The notes beneath the pieces were generated by a model. It did not search any database, was not told the origin of the DNA, and worked only from the letters and a program-made list of their open reading frames with translations. Made by a program: the position numbers and the translations under genes. From Talpa occidentalis (taxonomy: Eukaryota; Chordata; Mammalia; Eulipotyphla; Talpidae), in contig NW_023605194.1 in the NCBI RefSeq assembly GCF_014898055.3, positions 59,373,361 to 59,437,360 on the forward strand: 64,000 nucleotides of DNA, in the 5' to 3' direction. Below are positions 23,368 to 34,108 of this stretch, in pieces; position 1 is the first letter of the stretch, and the number at the start of each line of letters is the position of its first letter.

Positions 23368-23538
23368 TTTTTTTTTTTATTTAACCCTTGAACAACTTGG
23401 GTTTTAACTGTATAGGTCCACTTACATGCAGAGCTTTTTCAATAAATACATTGGAAATTTTTTTCATTATCAATATGTATGTATTTTTCACATCTTTTCA
23501 TTTTGATGTTTACTGTAGATGTATATACATCTACAGTA
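23368..23538 (-). mobile_element. Retroposed Tigger2-like fragment with terminal palindrome
   Basis: A ~171-bp insert bounded by an exact 16-bp duplication (AGAAATTCATAGTCTT at 23352-23367 and 23539-23554). It starts with a T run, then TTAACCCTTGAACAACTTGG and GGTCCACTTACATGCAGAG, which match the terminal sequence I recall for the Tigger2 pogo-type DNA transposon. It ends exactly with a perfect 28-bp palindrome (23511-23538). Poly-T plus a long duplication indicate reverse transcription of an RNA reading from the minus strand, not DNA transposition, which would give a TA duplication. Family naming is from memory. Confidence 0.7.
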
Positions 23539-23575
23539 AGAAATTCATAGTCTTAAGCCCCACTTCTGATCCACT

Positions 23576-24025
23576 GTGGTAGGCTGATGTTGATTCCCAA
23601 AGCTGTATATATGTCCAAATCTTTAGAATCTGAAAATGGCAATTTATATGGTGAAGTTTTCACAGATGTCATTAAGGATTTTGGGGTTATCAGATTACCT
23701 GATTGGGTGCCAAATCCAATCATAAGAATCTTTATAAGAAAGGCAGAGGGAGATTATACACACAGAAGCAAAAGGCAGTGTGATGACAGAGGCAATGATA
23801 GGAGTGATGTGGCTACAAGCAAAGGTATGTCAGCAGCCATCAGAAACTAGAATGCATTCTTCACCATAAAACCTCCAGAAGGAGTGCAGCCCAATTCATA
23901 CCTTGATTCCAATCTAATAGGATAATATTAAAGCTGGGGTCTTGGGAGCTGTTAAAGAATAAATACCTGATGTATTAAAACTCATATGTGGCAACTATTA
24001 CAGCAGGCATAAGAAACCAATAAAC
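23576..24025 (+). mobile_element. MLT1-type LTR (ERVL-MaLR)
   Basis: The order GTAGGCTGATGTTGATTCCC, TTTTCACAGATGTCATTAAG, CCAAATCCAATCATAAGAAT, CTTTATAAGAAAGGCAGAGG, GGAGTGATGTGGCTACAAGC, AGCCATCAGAAACTAGAATG, CCTCCAGAAGGAGTGCAGCC, CCTTGATTCC and TTACAGCAGGCATAAGAAAC follows the MLT1 LTR consensus I recall. AATAAA occurs at about 23959. The 87-codon frame inside (23587-23850) is LTR sequence, not a gene. Confidence 0.82.
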
Positions 24026-24610
24026 AATTGAATCAGAGCTATATTTTTAAAAGATCCATAGGAGACTGATGTATACACTGAAATTTGAGAATGAGTGACC
24101 TAACCATATCAGCACTTACCGCCACATTGTCCTCCACTCACTTAAGGAGTAGCCTCTTTAAATGGTCTGCAGTTCATGTCATCTGGAGAGCCAGACTCTT
24201 TCTCTGGGGTCTAAAGTTAAGATCCATCTTATGGTTCAGTTTTGTCTGGTCACTGTAATTCCACTTCCCACTTGACTACCATTTGTGTACAAACATGACT
24301 GCAGCTAATCTTGCCTCAAATACAAGAAAGGAAATACCTGTAATCAACTCTCAATTATCAATTGGAGTTTGAAATTAGGTTTAGTTTTGGCCTCAATATA
24401 GGTATTGCCTCCCTAAGGGAAATCAGCATTTCTTTTGAAAATGCATCAACAATTGGCTTCAATGTACTATTAAAAGGCTGCTTTAGTGGAAAAACAAAGG
24501 CAAAAAAGCAAAATGGGATGATGTTATAGTAGAAGAGATTTTGAAATTCCCAGTAAACTTTTTGAAATTATATATTTTTTTCAAGTAGAATCATGGCATT
24601 CTTCTGCTTA
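24026..24610. other. Unique-looking DNA
   Basis: No gene or repeat recognised between the LTR and the next SINE. Confidence 0.45.
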
Positions 24611-24625
24611 AAAAATTCTTATTCT

Positions 24626-24738
24626 GGCCTCTCCTGGTGGCGCAGCGGTTGAGCGCTGGGCTGAGAGGCTGCCCGCAGCCTTTGCAGCACTGGTTCATTC
24701 CCCGGCCACTGGCGAGGGTCCCACCAAAAAAAAAAAAA
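24626..24738 (+). mobile_element. Head-only (short) SINE with its own A tail
   Basis: About 100 bp corresponding only to the tRNA-like head: TGGCGCAGCGG A box, GAGCGCTGGGCTGAGAGGCT, a degenerate B box GGTTCATTCCC, then GGCGAGGGTCCCACC directly followed by A15. The whole body is absent. The exact duplication AAAAATTCTTATTCT is on both sides (ends 24625 and 24751). The truncated RNA was therefore inserted as such rather than being cut later. Confidence 0.9.
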
Positions 24739-24807
24739 AAATTCTTATTCTCTATTAAGCTGAAACAATTTTTATCTTACAAAGGAAGTATATAATATGC
24801 TCATCTA

Positions 24808-25087
24808 TAGTTAATCTTTTTTCTTGTAAGATTTATTTATTTATGCATACAAGAGCTGGAGTACAGGCCAGAGATGCAGGAGGTGAGAGGATCCACCAGA
24901 GACAGGTGGGGGACAGAACAGGCAGACTGACTGAGATACACTGCTGAGGGGAGCAGCGGGAGAGGCAGGAGCGTTTTGCTGCGCATGTGGGTTTCTCCCT
25001 AGCCGGCTGGGGATCGGACTCGTGCTGCACAGGCTGTGGATTGTTCATAGTGCGGTGCTTAACCCCTTGTGCCACCAGAGAGGCCCC
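24808..25087 (-). mobile_element. SINE, full length
   Basis: Reverse copy with TTATTTATTTATGCATACAA, body, and inverted head CACCAGAGAGGCCCC. Flanks AATATGCTCATCTA (24794-24807) and AATATGTTCATCTA (25088-25101) differ at one base. Confidence 0.93.
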
Positions 25088-25101
25088 AATATGTTCATCT
25101 A

Positions 25102-25812
25102 AATATTGTTGATATTAACATCAATTTTTGATACTGGTAATGAAGACAATTATTAAACTTCAAAAGGCTTATATAAGGGTCAAAGCTGTTATACTTTATA
25201 ATAAAAAAAATTGCCTCCATCCAAGTAGCTAAGTCCAAATATTTTCACCCTAACTCTGAAAATTGTTAGTCAAATCATTTGAGGGTCATCTGAAACAGAT
25301 ATATTTCCTTTATAAGGTGTAATACACAACTGGTCAGTGTATTTGAGTTGGATGCCAGTCAAGATTAAATTTTTAAATCTACTCTCTGTGCACACACACA
25401 ATAGCCACTGGTAGCAAGTTCCAGTATATGCACTTATTAGCCAAGTTAGATTAAAAATCAGGATGGGATGAAGAGGAGGTAGTCTGGATCTATTGTGGAT
25501 ATTTAGCACCTCCTGTTTTGTCTAGTCCCGGCCATGGAATCCTTTTATAGATATTAATCAATAACTACTTTAGGGCTTCTCATCATCTCTGTCAATAGGT
25601 AGGTATTGATTGATGGACACCATACAACTGGTAGGTCTTCTCTATGGAAGTTGGCACAAGCAATAGTGAAGCACAAAGATCCTCTTCCCAAAGAGGCTAC
25701 CTATAGTAGGAGATATGAAATTTAACACCCCAAACCAAGGAGATACCCAGTAGCTCCCATTTGGCACATGCAGGAGTAAATATGTGTTATACACATTCAA
25801 AAACAATGGTCT
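25102..25812. other. Unique-looking DNA
   Basis: No gene or repeat recognised. Confidence 0.45.
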
Positions 25813-26096
25813 GGGGCCTCCCTGGTGGCGCAAAGGGTTAAGCACCACACTATGAAGCAATCCACAGCCTCTGCAGCACGAGTTCGATCCCCAGCTGGCC
25901 AGGGAGCTACCCACATGGCGCAGCAGACCTTTCCTGTCTTGCCCGCTGCTCCCCTCAGGAGTGTATTTCAGTCAGTCTGCCTGTTCCGTTCCCCACTCTG
26001 TCTCTGGTGGATCTTCTCTGCCCCCCTCCCCCACATCTCTGGCCTGTAACCCAGCTCTTGCATGCATAAATAAATAAATCTTAAAAAAAAAAAAAA
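25813..26096 (+). mobile_element. SINE, older subfamily, well preserved
   Basis: TGGCGCAAAGG A box, AGTTCGATCCC B box, GGCCAGGGAGCTACCCACAT, body, and tail GCATAAATAAATAAATCTTA plus A14. Short GGTCTG on each side may be part of the target duplication. Confidence 0.94.
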
Positions 26097-27423
26097 GGTC
26101 TGAAGGATTCAGACCATTCAGTTTCATCTTATCATGCAATCTTCTCAGCAATTCTTAAAATAGAACAGGACAGCCCATTTATTTCCTCAAACCTTACTCA
26201 TCTCTAACCTTCAATCAAATGAGCAAAACTCTTTAGTCAATATTTCCCAGTTTGAGTCCTATCCCAAGAGCCTCTAGCTACAGAAATGTGTTTCTTTGTA
26301 GACAAACCTCCTGTTAGAACTGTCCTGTAGCTCAAACTACACTAATTAAAATTAGCAAGGCAAATTGGAAGCTATATTGGAACGTATTTTTTCCCTAATA
26401 GGGGGAATAGAGGTTGTTGGGTTACTGTTTTTTAATTTGCTTATGATCTTAAAAGGGTCTGTTAGATGTAAAATGAAAGCTTGTACCTGACCCAATGCAA
26501 TGCAATCTAATACAATTTTCTGGGCATATTTAATTACTGGGCTTCCTAATTACAAAATCAGAAATGTTTTTCATGAGTGGAAATTTCTGCATCTTTTTTT
26601 TTTCTAATTGAATATCAGGTCATTGGTGCAAATGTGCATTGAAATAAATACTCAAATGGGAATGAAAAATGAACTGAGATGAATTTTTACTGAAACAAAC
26701 TTCGTAATTACCCCTTACAGGCTACATGCCAGTTTGGACATCATATCACCAAGCATTCCCAGTTATTGGGTACGTCCCCTCTTTCTTTAATTAATCTGGA
26801 CACTTTCTGCAAGTGCTGGTGACTACTTACTATCTTTACTTTTAACAAAGTGTTAAAACCTGTCACTGTTTAATGAATTTTTACTGATCAGATGGATATT
26901 TATGAGAATATCCTCAGAAATAAAAAGCTTAATGCTTTAAGTAGTCTAGTTCTCTAGAAGGTTTTCATTTTGTCCAAAGGCAGATCTATCTTAAATTTCT
27001 TGAGAGATTTTATCAGGTAAGGTGTCTTCAGCTGTGGTAATGTGGAACTATTCCAGGAATAAATAGAGACCAATTAGTAACCAGTAAGTTTTATCTCTGA
27101 TGGAGAAGTCTAAATTTCCTCTCTAAAAGTCTTTTCTTGGAATTCAAATATGACAAAATTGTTGTACACACACACTTTTCTTTACTATCTCATACCTAGT
27201 CATCCAACCAGGCATGTATTTTTTTTTATTGTCTCTTCTGTATAATTTGACAGCACCCCACTTTCCCACTTATGATCACTAATGTCAAACCATTTACCAT
27301 TAGGAACTTTAAAACTCAATATGCATGATACACCCTGACTCTCAGTTATTTCAGGGCTGGCAATTGCCTGTGCCCATGTTCCTGGCATCTACCAATATTT
27401 GACACAAAATAAATGTTCAAATG
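26097..27423. other. Unique-looking DNA
   Basis: No gene or recognisable repeat. AT-rich throughout. Confidence 0.45.
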
Positions 27424-27764
27424 CAAATCAAAACCACAATGACCTATCACCTCACATCTGTGAGGCTGGTCCATATCAAAAAGACAGAATCTACAAGTGC
27501 TAGAGAGAATGAGGAGAAAAGGAACCCTCTGACACTATTGGTGGGAATGTAGACCAGTCCAGGCTCTATGGAAAACAGTGTGGAGGCTTCTCAATGGAGC
27601 TGTCATATGACCAGCAATTCCACTCCTAGGTATTCAGCTAAAGAGCACAAAAACACTAATTTGAAAGGAAACCTGAACTCTCGCTTGCAGCTGCACTATT
27701 TACTCTAGTCCCAAAGCTGACAAGTAGATTAAGAAGATGTGGTATATATATATATATATACACA

Positions 27765-27800
<36 letters not shown>

Positions 27801-28195
27801 AAATACTTGGTGATCAAAAAAGATAAATTCATGCCATTTGCAGCAACCTGGGTGGAGCTGGAAAGGGTTATGCTTAGCAAAATAAGCCAGAAGGAGAAAG
27901 ATAAATACTAGATGGTGTCACTATGTGGAATGTAGAGAAACCAAACAAAGGGTCAGACAAAGACAAACTCTGAAATGAAATTTTGGAAGTGAACCATTGA
28001 TATGTGGCAGGAAGGGGAGAGAGATGGGTAAGAACTTGGGGGAAGGGGTAGCACAATGGACTACATCAAAAGACTATGGGTGCTTTGGTGGTGGAGTATT
28101 ACTGGTGACTACACCAGAGGACATACGTCCTATACTTTTAAAACACTAGCAAGGATATAAAATAATGGCATTTCAATTGAAAAAAAAGTTTTAAA
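27424..28195 (+). mobile_element. 5'-truncated L1 LINE, ORF2 end plus 3' UTR
   Basis: Begins with the L1 stretch CAAATCAAAACCACAATGAC (27426 on) and continues through TGGTGGGAATGTAGACCAG-like sequence, CAATTCCACTCCTAGGTATT, AGAAGATGTGGTATATATAT, and AAATAAGCCAGAAGGAGAAA. Frameshifts and stops remove any ORF2 frame. A TA microsatellite sits inside it. The 3' end fades into an A/T-rich stretch near 28180-28195. Confidence 0.9.
27742..27797. repeat. (TA)n microsatellite inside the L1
   Basis: Two TA blocks separated by CACACC, at the position where other L1 copies read GGTATATATACACAATGG. Confidence 0.96.
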
Positions 28196-29793
28196 AGAAT
28201 GAATAAACATACTTCATTTCCCTTTCTCTGTCATTCTTACTGAGGCTCTATTGACACTCCACCTCCTCAGATAAATGTTGGGGAACAAAAAGGAAGAGAA
28301 GAAAAGCAGAATGCCTAGGGAGCTCACAAACCGAAAAATAATCAGCCCTAAAATTTAAGGCATGTGATCAAGCTTTATAAGCCTTTGTGTTTGATGACAC
28401 AGCATTAGATTTCAGCTTCACACCCCGAGTGCTGACAGATATAATGGCTGAGCAGTATTATAGAGAGTAGAATTGATTTTACTAATGCATGAAGCAAGTG
28501 CTGCATTTTTATGCTAAGCAATTAGTTTTTGGCAAGAAAATCTCTGTGTAGAAAGAGGAACCTTTTTTGTAGTGACAGAATAATTTTCTTCATTGGAGTA
28601 AAATATTCTTTGCACAATCTAAATGTTTGGAGAATGTATGAGAGTAACAAGGACAATAATATCTTCTTCATATGACTTATGACACACAATTGATGGGATG
28701 TCTGAAGAGGACGGAATATTAGCCAGAGAATCATTGATTCTATTTACACATATGCCATAATTCTTGAGTGAAAATGGTGGTGGAAGATAATCTTCCAAAG
28801 CCTCAGTTTCCTTGTTTGTAAATAAGAAAATAGGTAAGGAAATGTCTATGTTAATTGAGGTTTTCCTGCTCTTCTACTAAAACCTGTACCTACAAGTTTG
28901 ATCTTCTGGATTTGTTTGCAACAGATGCTGAAGATAAAATAATCTCTCAAAATCAGCAGTAACTATGTTGGGCTTATCATCACTGAGCAGAAAGGAAATC
29001 ACAAGAACACAGAACATTTAAGGGCCTGTGAATTTCTAACCTATCTTTTCCTTTCACTAAGCAAGACCAAATCTAAATCATTCCTCAATGATTTTATCTC
29101 ATTCTATTCCCAAGTAATTCAAGTGCATTTCACAACTCTACAACTTTCCTACTCAGAAAATTTCTTTCTTGAATCGGAATTCAAATTGCAACTCTAAGTT
29201 CTACAATTTTCTCTTCTTATGATGAATTACACCATTTTTCCTCTTTAACCACTTAACTTTCATTTTGATTTCTTAACTCCCTTATTAGTTTTGCACTTGC
29301 ATGTACAAGAGTATTTCCAAAGGGAAAAGGAAAGCCAGGGTATCCAGTCTGGTAAATGTCCATTCTTTCTAAATATAAAAAACACAAAATAAAGTGTTCT
29401 ATTATTCTTTTGTTAGATAGTACAACACAACTTATTCCACTGTAGTTAAACAAACATTTTGCTATAAAAGGTGACTCACATAAAGGTGTTTTTTTTCTTG
29501 TTTGTCTCAAATTACAGTCTTCACCAGCAGTAGTTACCAAAGTGACAAGTACATCGCGGTTAGTTAACTTGTACTTGATAGTTGACAGACTAATAGTTAG
29601 AACACACTCGCTCATGAATACTTAGCCAGTAACTCACCAAAAAAAAAAAAAAACCAAAAAAAAAAAACCAAAACAAAACAACAAACCAACACATTTATCT
29701 CTAGCCTTTGTAATGACAGAGAATGGTTTTGAGACAAAGTAACAACACTATTACAGTTGTACTGCCATTAAGTTCATACCTTACACACTTAAA
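28196..29793. other. Mostly unique DNA
   Basis: A-rich simple sequence at 29639-29690 (A runs broken by CC). A 120-codon minus frame at 29253-29615 has no recognised homology or promoter context and is left out as a gene. Confidence 0.5.
29639..29690. repeat. A-rich simple repeat
   Basis: A13, CC, A12, CC, then AAAAC units. Confidence 0.93.
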
Positions 29794-29807
29794 CAAAACA
29801 TATAAAG

Positions 29808-30098
29808 TTTTTTTTAATAAATTTTATTTTTATATTCCCCATACAATTGCAACCCCCTTATTTTGACCCCAATCCCTCCCCTCCCCGCACCCCACCCCCC
29901 ATAGAGTGTCTCTGGTTCATAGTTGTTTGTTGATTTTGATTTTCACTTTCTTATAGTTATTCATTTTCCTGGTCCCTTATTTAAGTTTTCTAGATTCCTG
30001 CTATGAGTGAGACCATCCGGTATTTTTCTTTTTCTTTCTGGCTTATTTCGCTGAGCATGATCCCTTCCAGCGCCATCCATGTTGCTGCAAATTGCATG
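29808..30098 (-). mobile_element. Young L1 3' end, short insertion
   Basis: Reverse copy: TTTTTTTAATAAATTTTATT, CCCCATACAATTGCAACCCC, a C-rich tract, CTCTGGTTCATAGTTGTTTG, then CTTATTTCGCTGAGCATGAT and GCCATCCATGTTGCTGCAAA. Exact 14-bp duplication CAAAACATATAAAG at 29794-29807 and 30099-30112. Nearly identical in the shared part to the 53993 copy. It holds only the 3' UTR and the last few ORF2 bases. Confidence 0.95.
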
Positions 30099-30112
30099 CA
30101 AAACATATAAAG

Positions 30113-32181
30113 ATTTGACTTAGAATGTAATTACAAAGTTTTCCTACATCCAAAATGTCCATATTATCATTGAGAACAAAGGGAAATAGCTATGTCCTTG
30201 AGATACTATGAAAAGATGGTTGTTATAATGGATGAAAAAGAAATCACCCATAATTTTTACATACAGTTCCCTTTGTCATAGTTAGTAAAATTCATCTAGA
30301 TAAGAATACTCTGGTTTTAAATATCTTGGTAGAACTAAGAAAAAATAGGTTTATACTAGCTTGTTGATCAGAATCTCCTGAGCATATAGTTATAAGGCCT
30401 CCCCCTGGTCCCTATCTCAGAATTTGAAGTACTAGCTATAGCTATTTGAAGTACTAGCTAGAGTCCTATAGATGTAGCTATAGGGCTACATCTCAGGAAA
30501 TCACATGTTAAACTGAAGGTCATTCTTATATTTACAAATTTACAAATCTTTGTTCTGAAATGAAAGGTTCAAGGTACTTTGACCCAAAGGTCAGATGAGA
30601 TTGATAGGATTAAGCCAAAGGAGAGAATGATAGTCTTTTACAAAATGTTCCCAAAACAAAGAATCATGCTGGAAAAAAAAAGTACACTGTATTCTCAATG
30701 CCTAGGGTAATGGCCAGCTCACATGAGGACTCAAAAGATGTTTGCTGGTTGAATGAATGAACATATTCTAGTTTCTGATGTCTGTCAAGAATCAGTCTCT
30801 GCAGATGGCTAATAAACTTGGGACTTACTTCAGTCAGCATCTCTGAATCATTCTGTCTGACTTCTTATTAATTTGTTACCTTGGGGAAATTAAGACAGTA
30901 AAATAATCATACACATGGAGATATTTAAAGCAAATATTCTGGGTGTATTTGAACCCATTATATGTTTTGTACAATTAGGCTAATACATGAAGGGCATTAG
31001 CAGTTTATGAGTTTATTCCTCTCTTGGTTTTGTGTCCATTTATCTTGCAAGTAATCCTCAAAAATCATTCCCTGAAGTAGAAATAACTATCGTTCCTCTT
31101 TTTGTATGAAGAGACTGAGGTACAGCGATGTTTTGAAACTTATCCAGTTAAAATCTAAAGATCTAGAGTCAGGAATAACAGATTCAATTTACTTCAAAGC
31201 CATTCATCTTCTACCATGTTGTTGGCTAATTTATATTTAAATGAAAAACAAGACATGTGTGGCAGATCCACTACAGGGGAGTGATTCTACAACCCTAAAT
31301 TGTATATTACTTCATATTCAAGTAATATTAAACAAGTATTATAATTTTTAATATTGGAGTCTAGTTGTGGAGAAGCTGTTCCAAATCTTCCCTACTTTAC
31401 TTTTCAATATAAAACAAGGATTATTTTAGAAAAAGAGACTCTCTATGGACTCATCCTAATAGATATTTGTTTTTTGGTAAAGAGCTATAATCCTGACCCA
31501 GAAGGAGGATTCAGAGTTTTGAAATGGGTCACTTACTTGTTGTAAACTATGTAAATGCACCTTAAGGAAGATTGTAAGTGCTGCTATTCATTATAGCTTT
31601 GCTTTAGGGCAATTCCCTTTCTGCAGTTGGATTCCTTATTTCTCCTTATGGAAATATGACTCACCATGGTCTTTATATTTTGAAGAAGTGGATTTAAATC
31701 CTAGAAATTTAGGATATAGGATTTAGAACCAGGTCCCATTTTTTTCAGAGAACAAAAATAAGGCCTATGCAAACATAGAAAAAGACTTAGTGAATGACTA
31801 TTGAAAGATTAAGTGAGACTCTTTATTGTGTTCTTTGAATCCAGGGCTTGTGAATTAATGAGTTGACTCAGCTCATACTCAGACTTATAAAACATGCTAT
31901 ACCTAAATAATTTTATATATTTTGAGAAAATTTTCACCTATTTTTGAGACAAGAATAATGATAAAGGTTAAGAAGAAGGGATCACAAGTACATTCCTTTT
32001 TTTTTTCATGCTTGAAACAGTTGCAAGAAATGTAAATATGTTGACTGAATTCCACTAAAGTTAGGAATATATATCATTAAGTGTCTCTATTTTCTGTTGC
32101 TAATATTTAAGCTGGCTGGAGAATATGAACATAACTGGGTATCAGACTGGAAAACAAGCACAAGTGTAATCTGCTGTCAGT
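30113..32181. other. Mostly unique DNA with a MIR remnant
   Basis: At 30430-30500 a local duplication of TTTGAAGTACTAGCTA and a hairpin with arms GATGTAGC / GCTACATC. At 30730-30765 AGATGTTTGCTGGTTGAATG then AATGAAC resembles an L2/MIR 3' tip. No gene supported. Confidence 0.5.
31050..31195 (-). mobile_element. MIR fragment (antisense)
   Basis: AATCCTCAAAAATCATTCCC, GTATGAAGAGACTGAGGTAC then AGCGATGTTTTGAAACTTAT parallels the antisense MIR core ('gaagaaactgaggcacagag...taacttg'). Confidence 0.65.
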
Positions 32182-32199
32182 AAGAAAATCTCTTTCTTT

Positions 32200-32454
32200 T
32201 TTTTTTTTTTTTTAAAGATTTATTTATTTATACAAGCACTGGGTACAGTCAGAAGCGCGGGAGGGTGAGAGAATTCACCAGAGCCAGAGCGGGGAGCAGA
32301 GCAGGCAGAAGGACCGAAGTACACTGCTGAGGGGAGCAGCGGGCGGCAGGAGAGGTCTGCGCGCCATGTGGGACCCTCGCCAGCGGCCGGGGCTGCAGGG
32401 ACTGCGGGCAGCTTCGCAACCCATCGCTCAACCACTGCGCCACCGGGGAGGCCC
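32200..32454 (-). mobile_element. Young SINE with internal deletion
   Basis: Reverse copy with CACTGGGTACAGTCAGAAGC (young type). Between the body and the head a segment with the B-box neighbourhood is missing (GGCCGGGGCTGCAGGGACTG), so the pol III B box is lost. Flanks AAGAAAATCTCTTTCTTT (32182-32199) and AAGAAAATCACTTTCTTT (32455-32472) differ at one base. Confidence 0.94.
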
Positions 32455-32497
32455 AAGAAAATCACTTTCTTTATAAACTTATGCTCAGAAATTTTTA

Positions 32498-32802
32498 TTT
32501 TTTTATTTTTATTTTATTTTTATTTATTTGTTTGTTTTGTTTATACATGCACTGGGTGTAGTCAGAAGCGCGGGAGGGTGAGAGAATTCACCAGAGCCAG
32601 AGCAGGGAGCAGAGCAGGCAGAAGGACCGAAGGTCACTGCTGAGCGGAGCAGCGGGCGGCAGGAGAGGTCTGTGCGCAATGTGGTACCCTCCGCCGGTGG
32701 CTGGGGAGCGGCCGGGGAGCAGCCGGGGATCGAACCGGAGCTGCAGAGGCTGCGGGCAGTTTCTCAACCCAGCGCTCAACCGCTGCGCCACCGGGGAGGC
32801 CC
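32498..32802 (-). mobile_element. Young SINE
   Basis: Reverse copy with CpG-rich head, a duplicated-looking spacer (GGGGAGCGGCCGGGGAGCAG) and B-box complement GGGGATCGAACC. Exact duplication GCTCAGAAATTTTTA at 32483-32497 and, at 32803-32817, the same 15 bases. Only 28 bases separate it from the previous SINE body. Confidence 0.95.
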
Positions 32803-32817
32803 GCTCAGAAATTTTTA

Positions 32818-33359
32818 AACAGAGCTACTTTTAACATTTACAACTCTGACCTAATCATGGACAGAATCATCTTTCTTGAGGTAACTTAGCACAGTTGAGG
32901 AAAGTTAATACTGTAAGAAAGAAATCAATCAATATAACAAAACAGCTCAGAAACATCTCTGAGCTGAGTTCTTCCTCCTATCCTCATTCTACCATTTTAC
33001 CATAGCTCCACATCACCTTCTGCCTAAAACACTACAGTAGTATCTTAGTAAGTTTCTTCCATTTCTAATCCACATGCTATCATTTCTATACTACCCCTTT
33101 GAAGCTACAGTTTTGGAAAGTCTATGAGCCATGAGTGGCTTCTCAGAGCCTAACAAGTTAAAGATAAATATTTTCTCAACTTTGCATTTAAGGCTTCCAC
33201 ATTCAAACAGCATGTCTTTCCTACTTGTTTTCACTTCACTTTTCTGGGTCAACAGGAATACTTACTCTTATTTGAATGATTTTTCCTTCCCTGCTGGTCA
33301 GAGCTGCTTATGCTATTCTCCTTGGTTAGACCATCCTGCTATTTCTTTTTTTTCTAAGA
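32818..33359. other. Unique DNA with possible L2
   Basis: Segment 32985-33110 (CTAAAACACTACAGTAGTATC, then TTCTTCCATTTCTAATCCAC) resembles sense L2. A 92-codon plus frame at 33131-33409 runs into the hAT-like repeat and is not supported. Confidence 0.4.
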
Positions 33360-33490
33360 TTTTAAAATCTATTTTATTTACTCCAATTTGCCCAATTTTT
33401 ATCATTTAAACATAGAATCAATATAAAATAATGATGAGATATTTTGCATTTCTCTTTTTGTACCAAACCCTCTTCTTGAAAATACTAGGC
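33360..33490 (+). mobile_element. hAT-like DNA transposon fragment (copy 1)
   Basis: TTATTTACTCCAATTTGCCC, ATAGAATCAATATAAAATAA and GATGAGATATTTTGCATTTC parallel the copy at 33803 and the internal part of a MER33/MER117-like nonautonomous element as I recall it. Family assignment is tentative. Confidence 0.55.
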
Positions 33491-33802
33491 ACTTTGCCAG
33501 TCTTTCAAGGCTATCATTCTTTGAAATACTGTTAAATGAATGTTTTTGTTACCCAGGCATTCAGACGGGCAACAGAAGCCGCATTGTTTTACTCCTGTAT
33601 TTCCAGATGGATAGCAACTAGAAAGTAAATATTGTATGTATGAGTTGAGTGATGGGCCATAGACATAACCTTACTTGGGATGCCTTCCTTGCCAGGGGCT
33701 TGATTTCCAAAGTTATAGGCAGTAAGAATAAGTATTATGATAGGGAAGGAATGTCCATGACAATGTGCCTCTTCATTTAGGTAATTTCTGTCCACTAGAA
33801 GC

Positions 33803-34108
33803 AGAATGTGAGCCATGTATATAATTTCAATTATTTTAGTAGCCTCATTAAAAAGTAAAAGGAAACACAGCTGAAATTAATTTTAATATAAATTTTAATC
33901 CAATTTGTCCAAAACTATATTATGGAATCATATAATCGATATAAAATATGCATGAGATGTTTCACATTGTTTAAATATTCTAAGTCTGATATCTGGTTTG
34001 TATTTATATTTACAGCACATTTCCATTTGGACTAGTCACATTTCAAGTGTTCAGTAAGCACAGGTAGCTGGTGGCTACCATATTAGCTGCTCAGAGCTGG
34101 AGCACAGA
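33803..34108 (+). mobile_element. hAT-like DNA transposon (copy 2, longer)
   Basis: AATGTGAGCCATGTATATAA, TTTTAGTAGCCTCATTAAAA, AGCTGAAATTAATTTTAATA, TTACAGCACATTTCCATTTG, GACTAGTCACATTTCAAGTG and GTAGCTGGTGGCTACCATAT. This is the order I recall for the MER33-type Charlie MITE that ends in 'ctagtggctaccgtattggac'. The 8-bp target duplication was not located. Confidence 0.65.
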
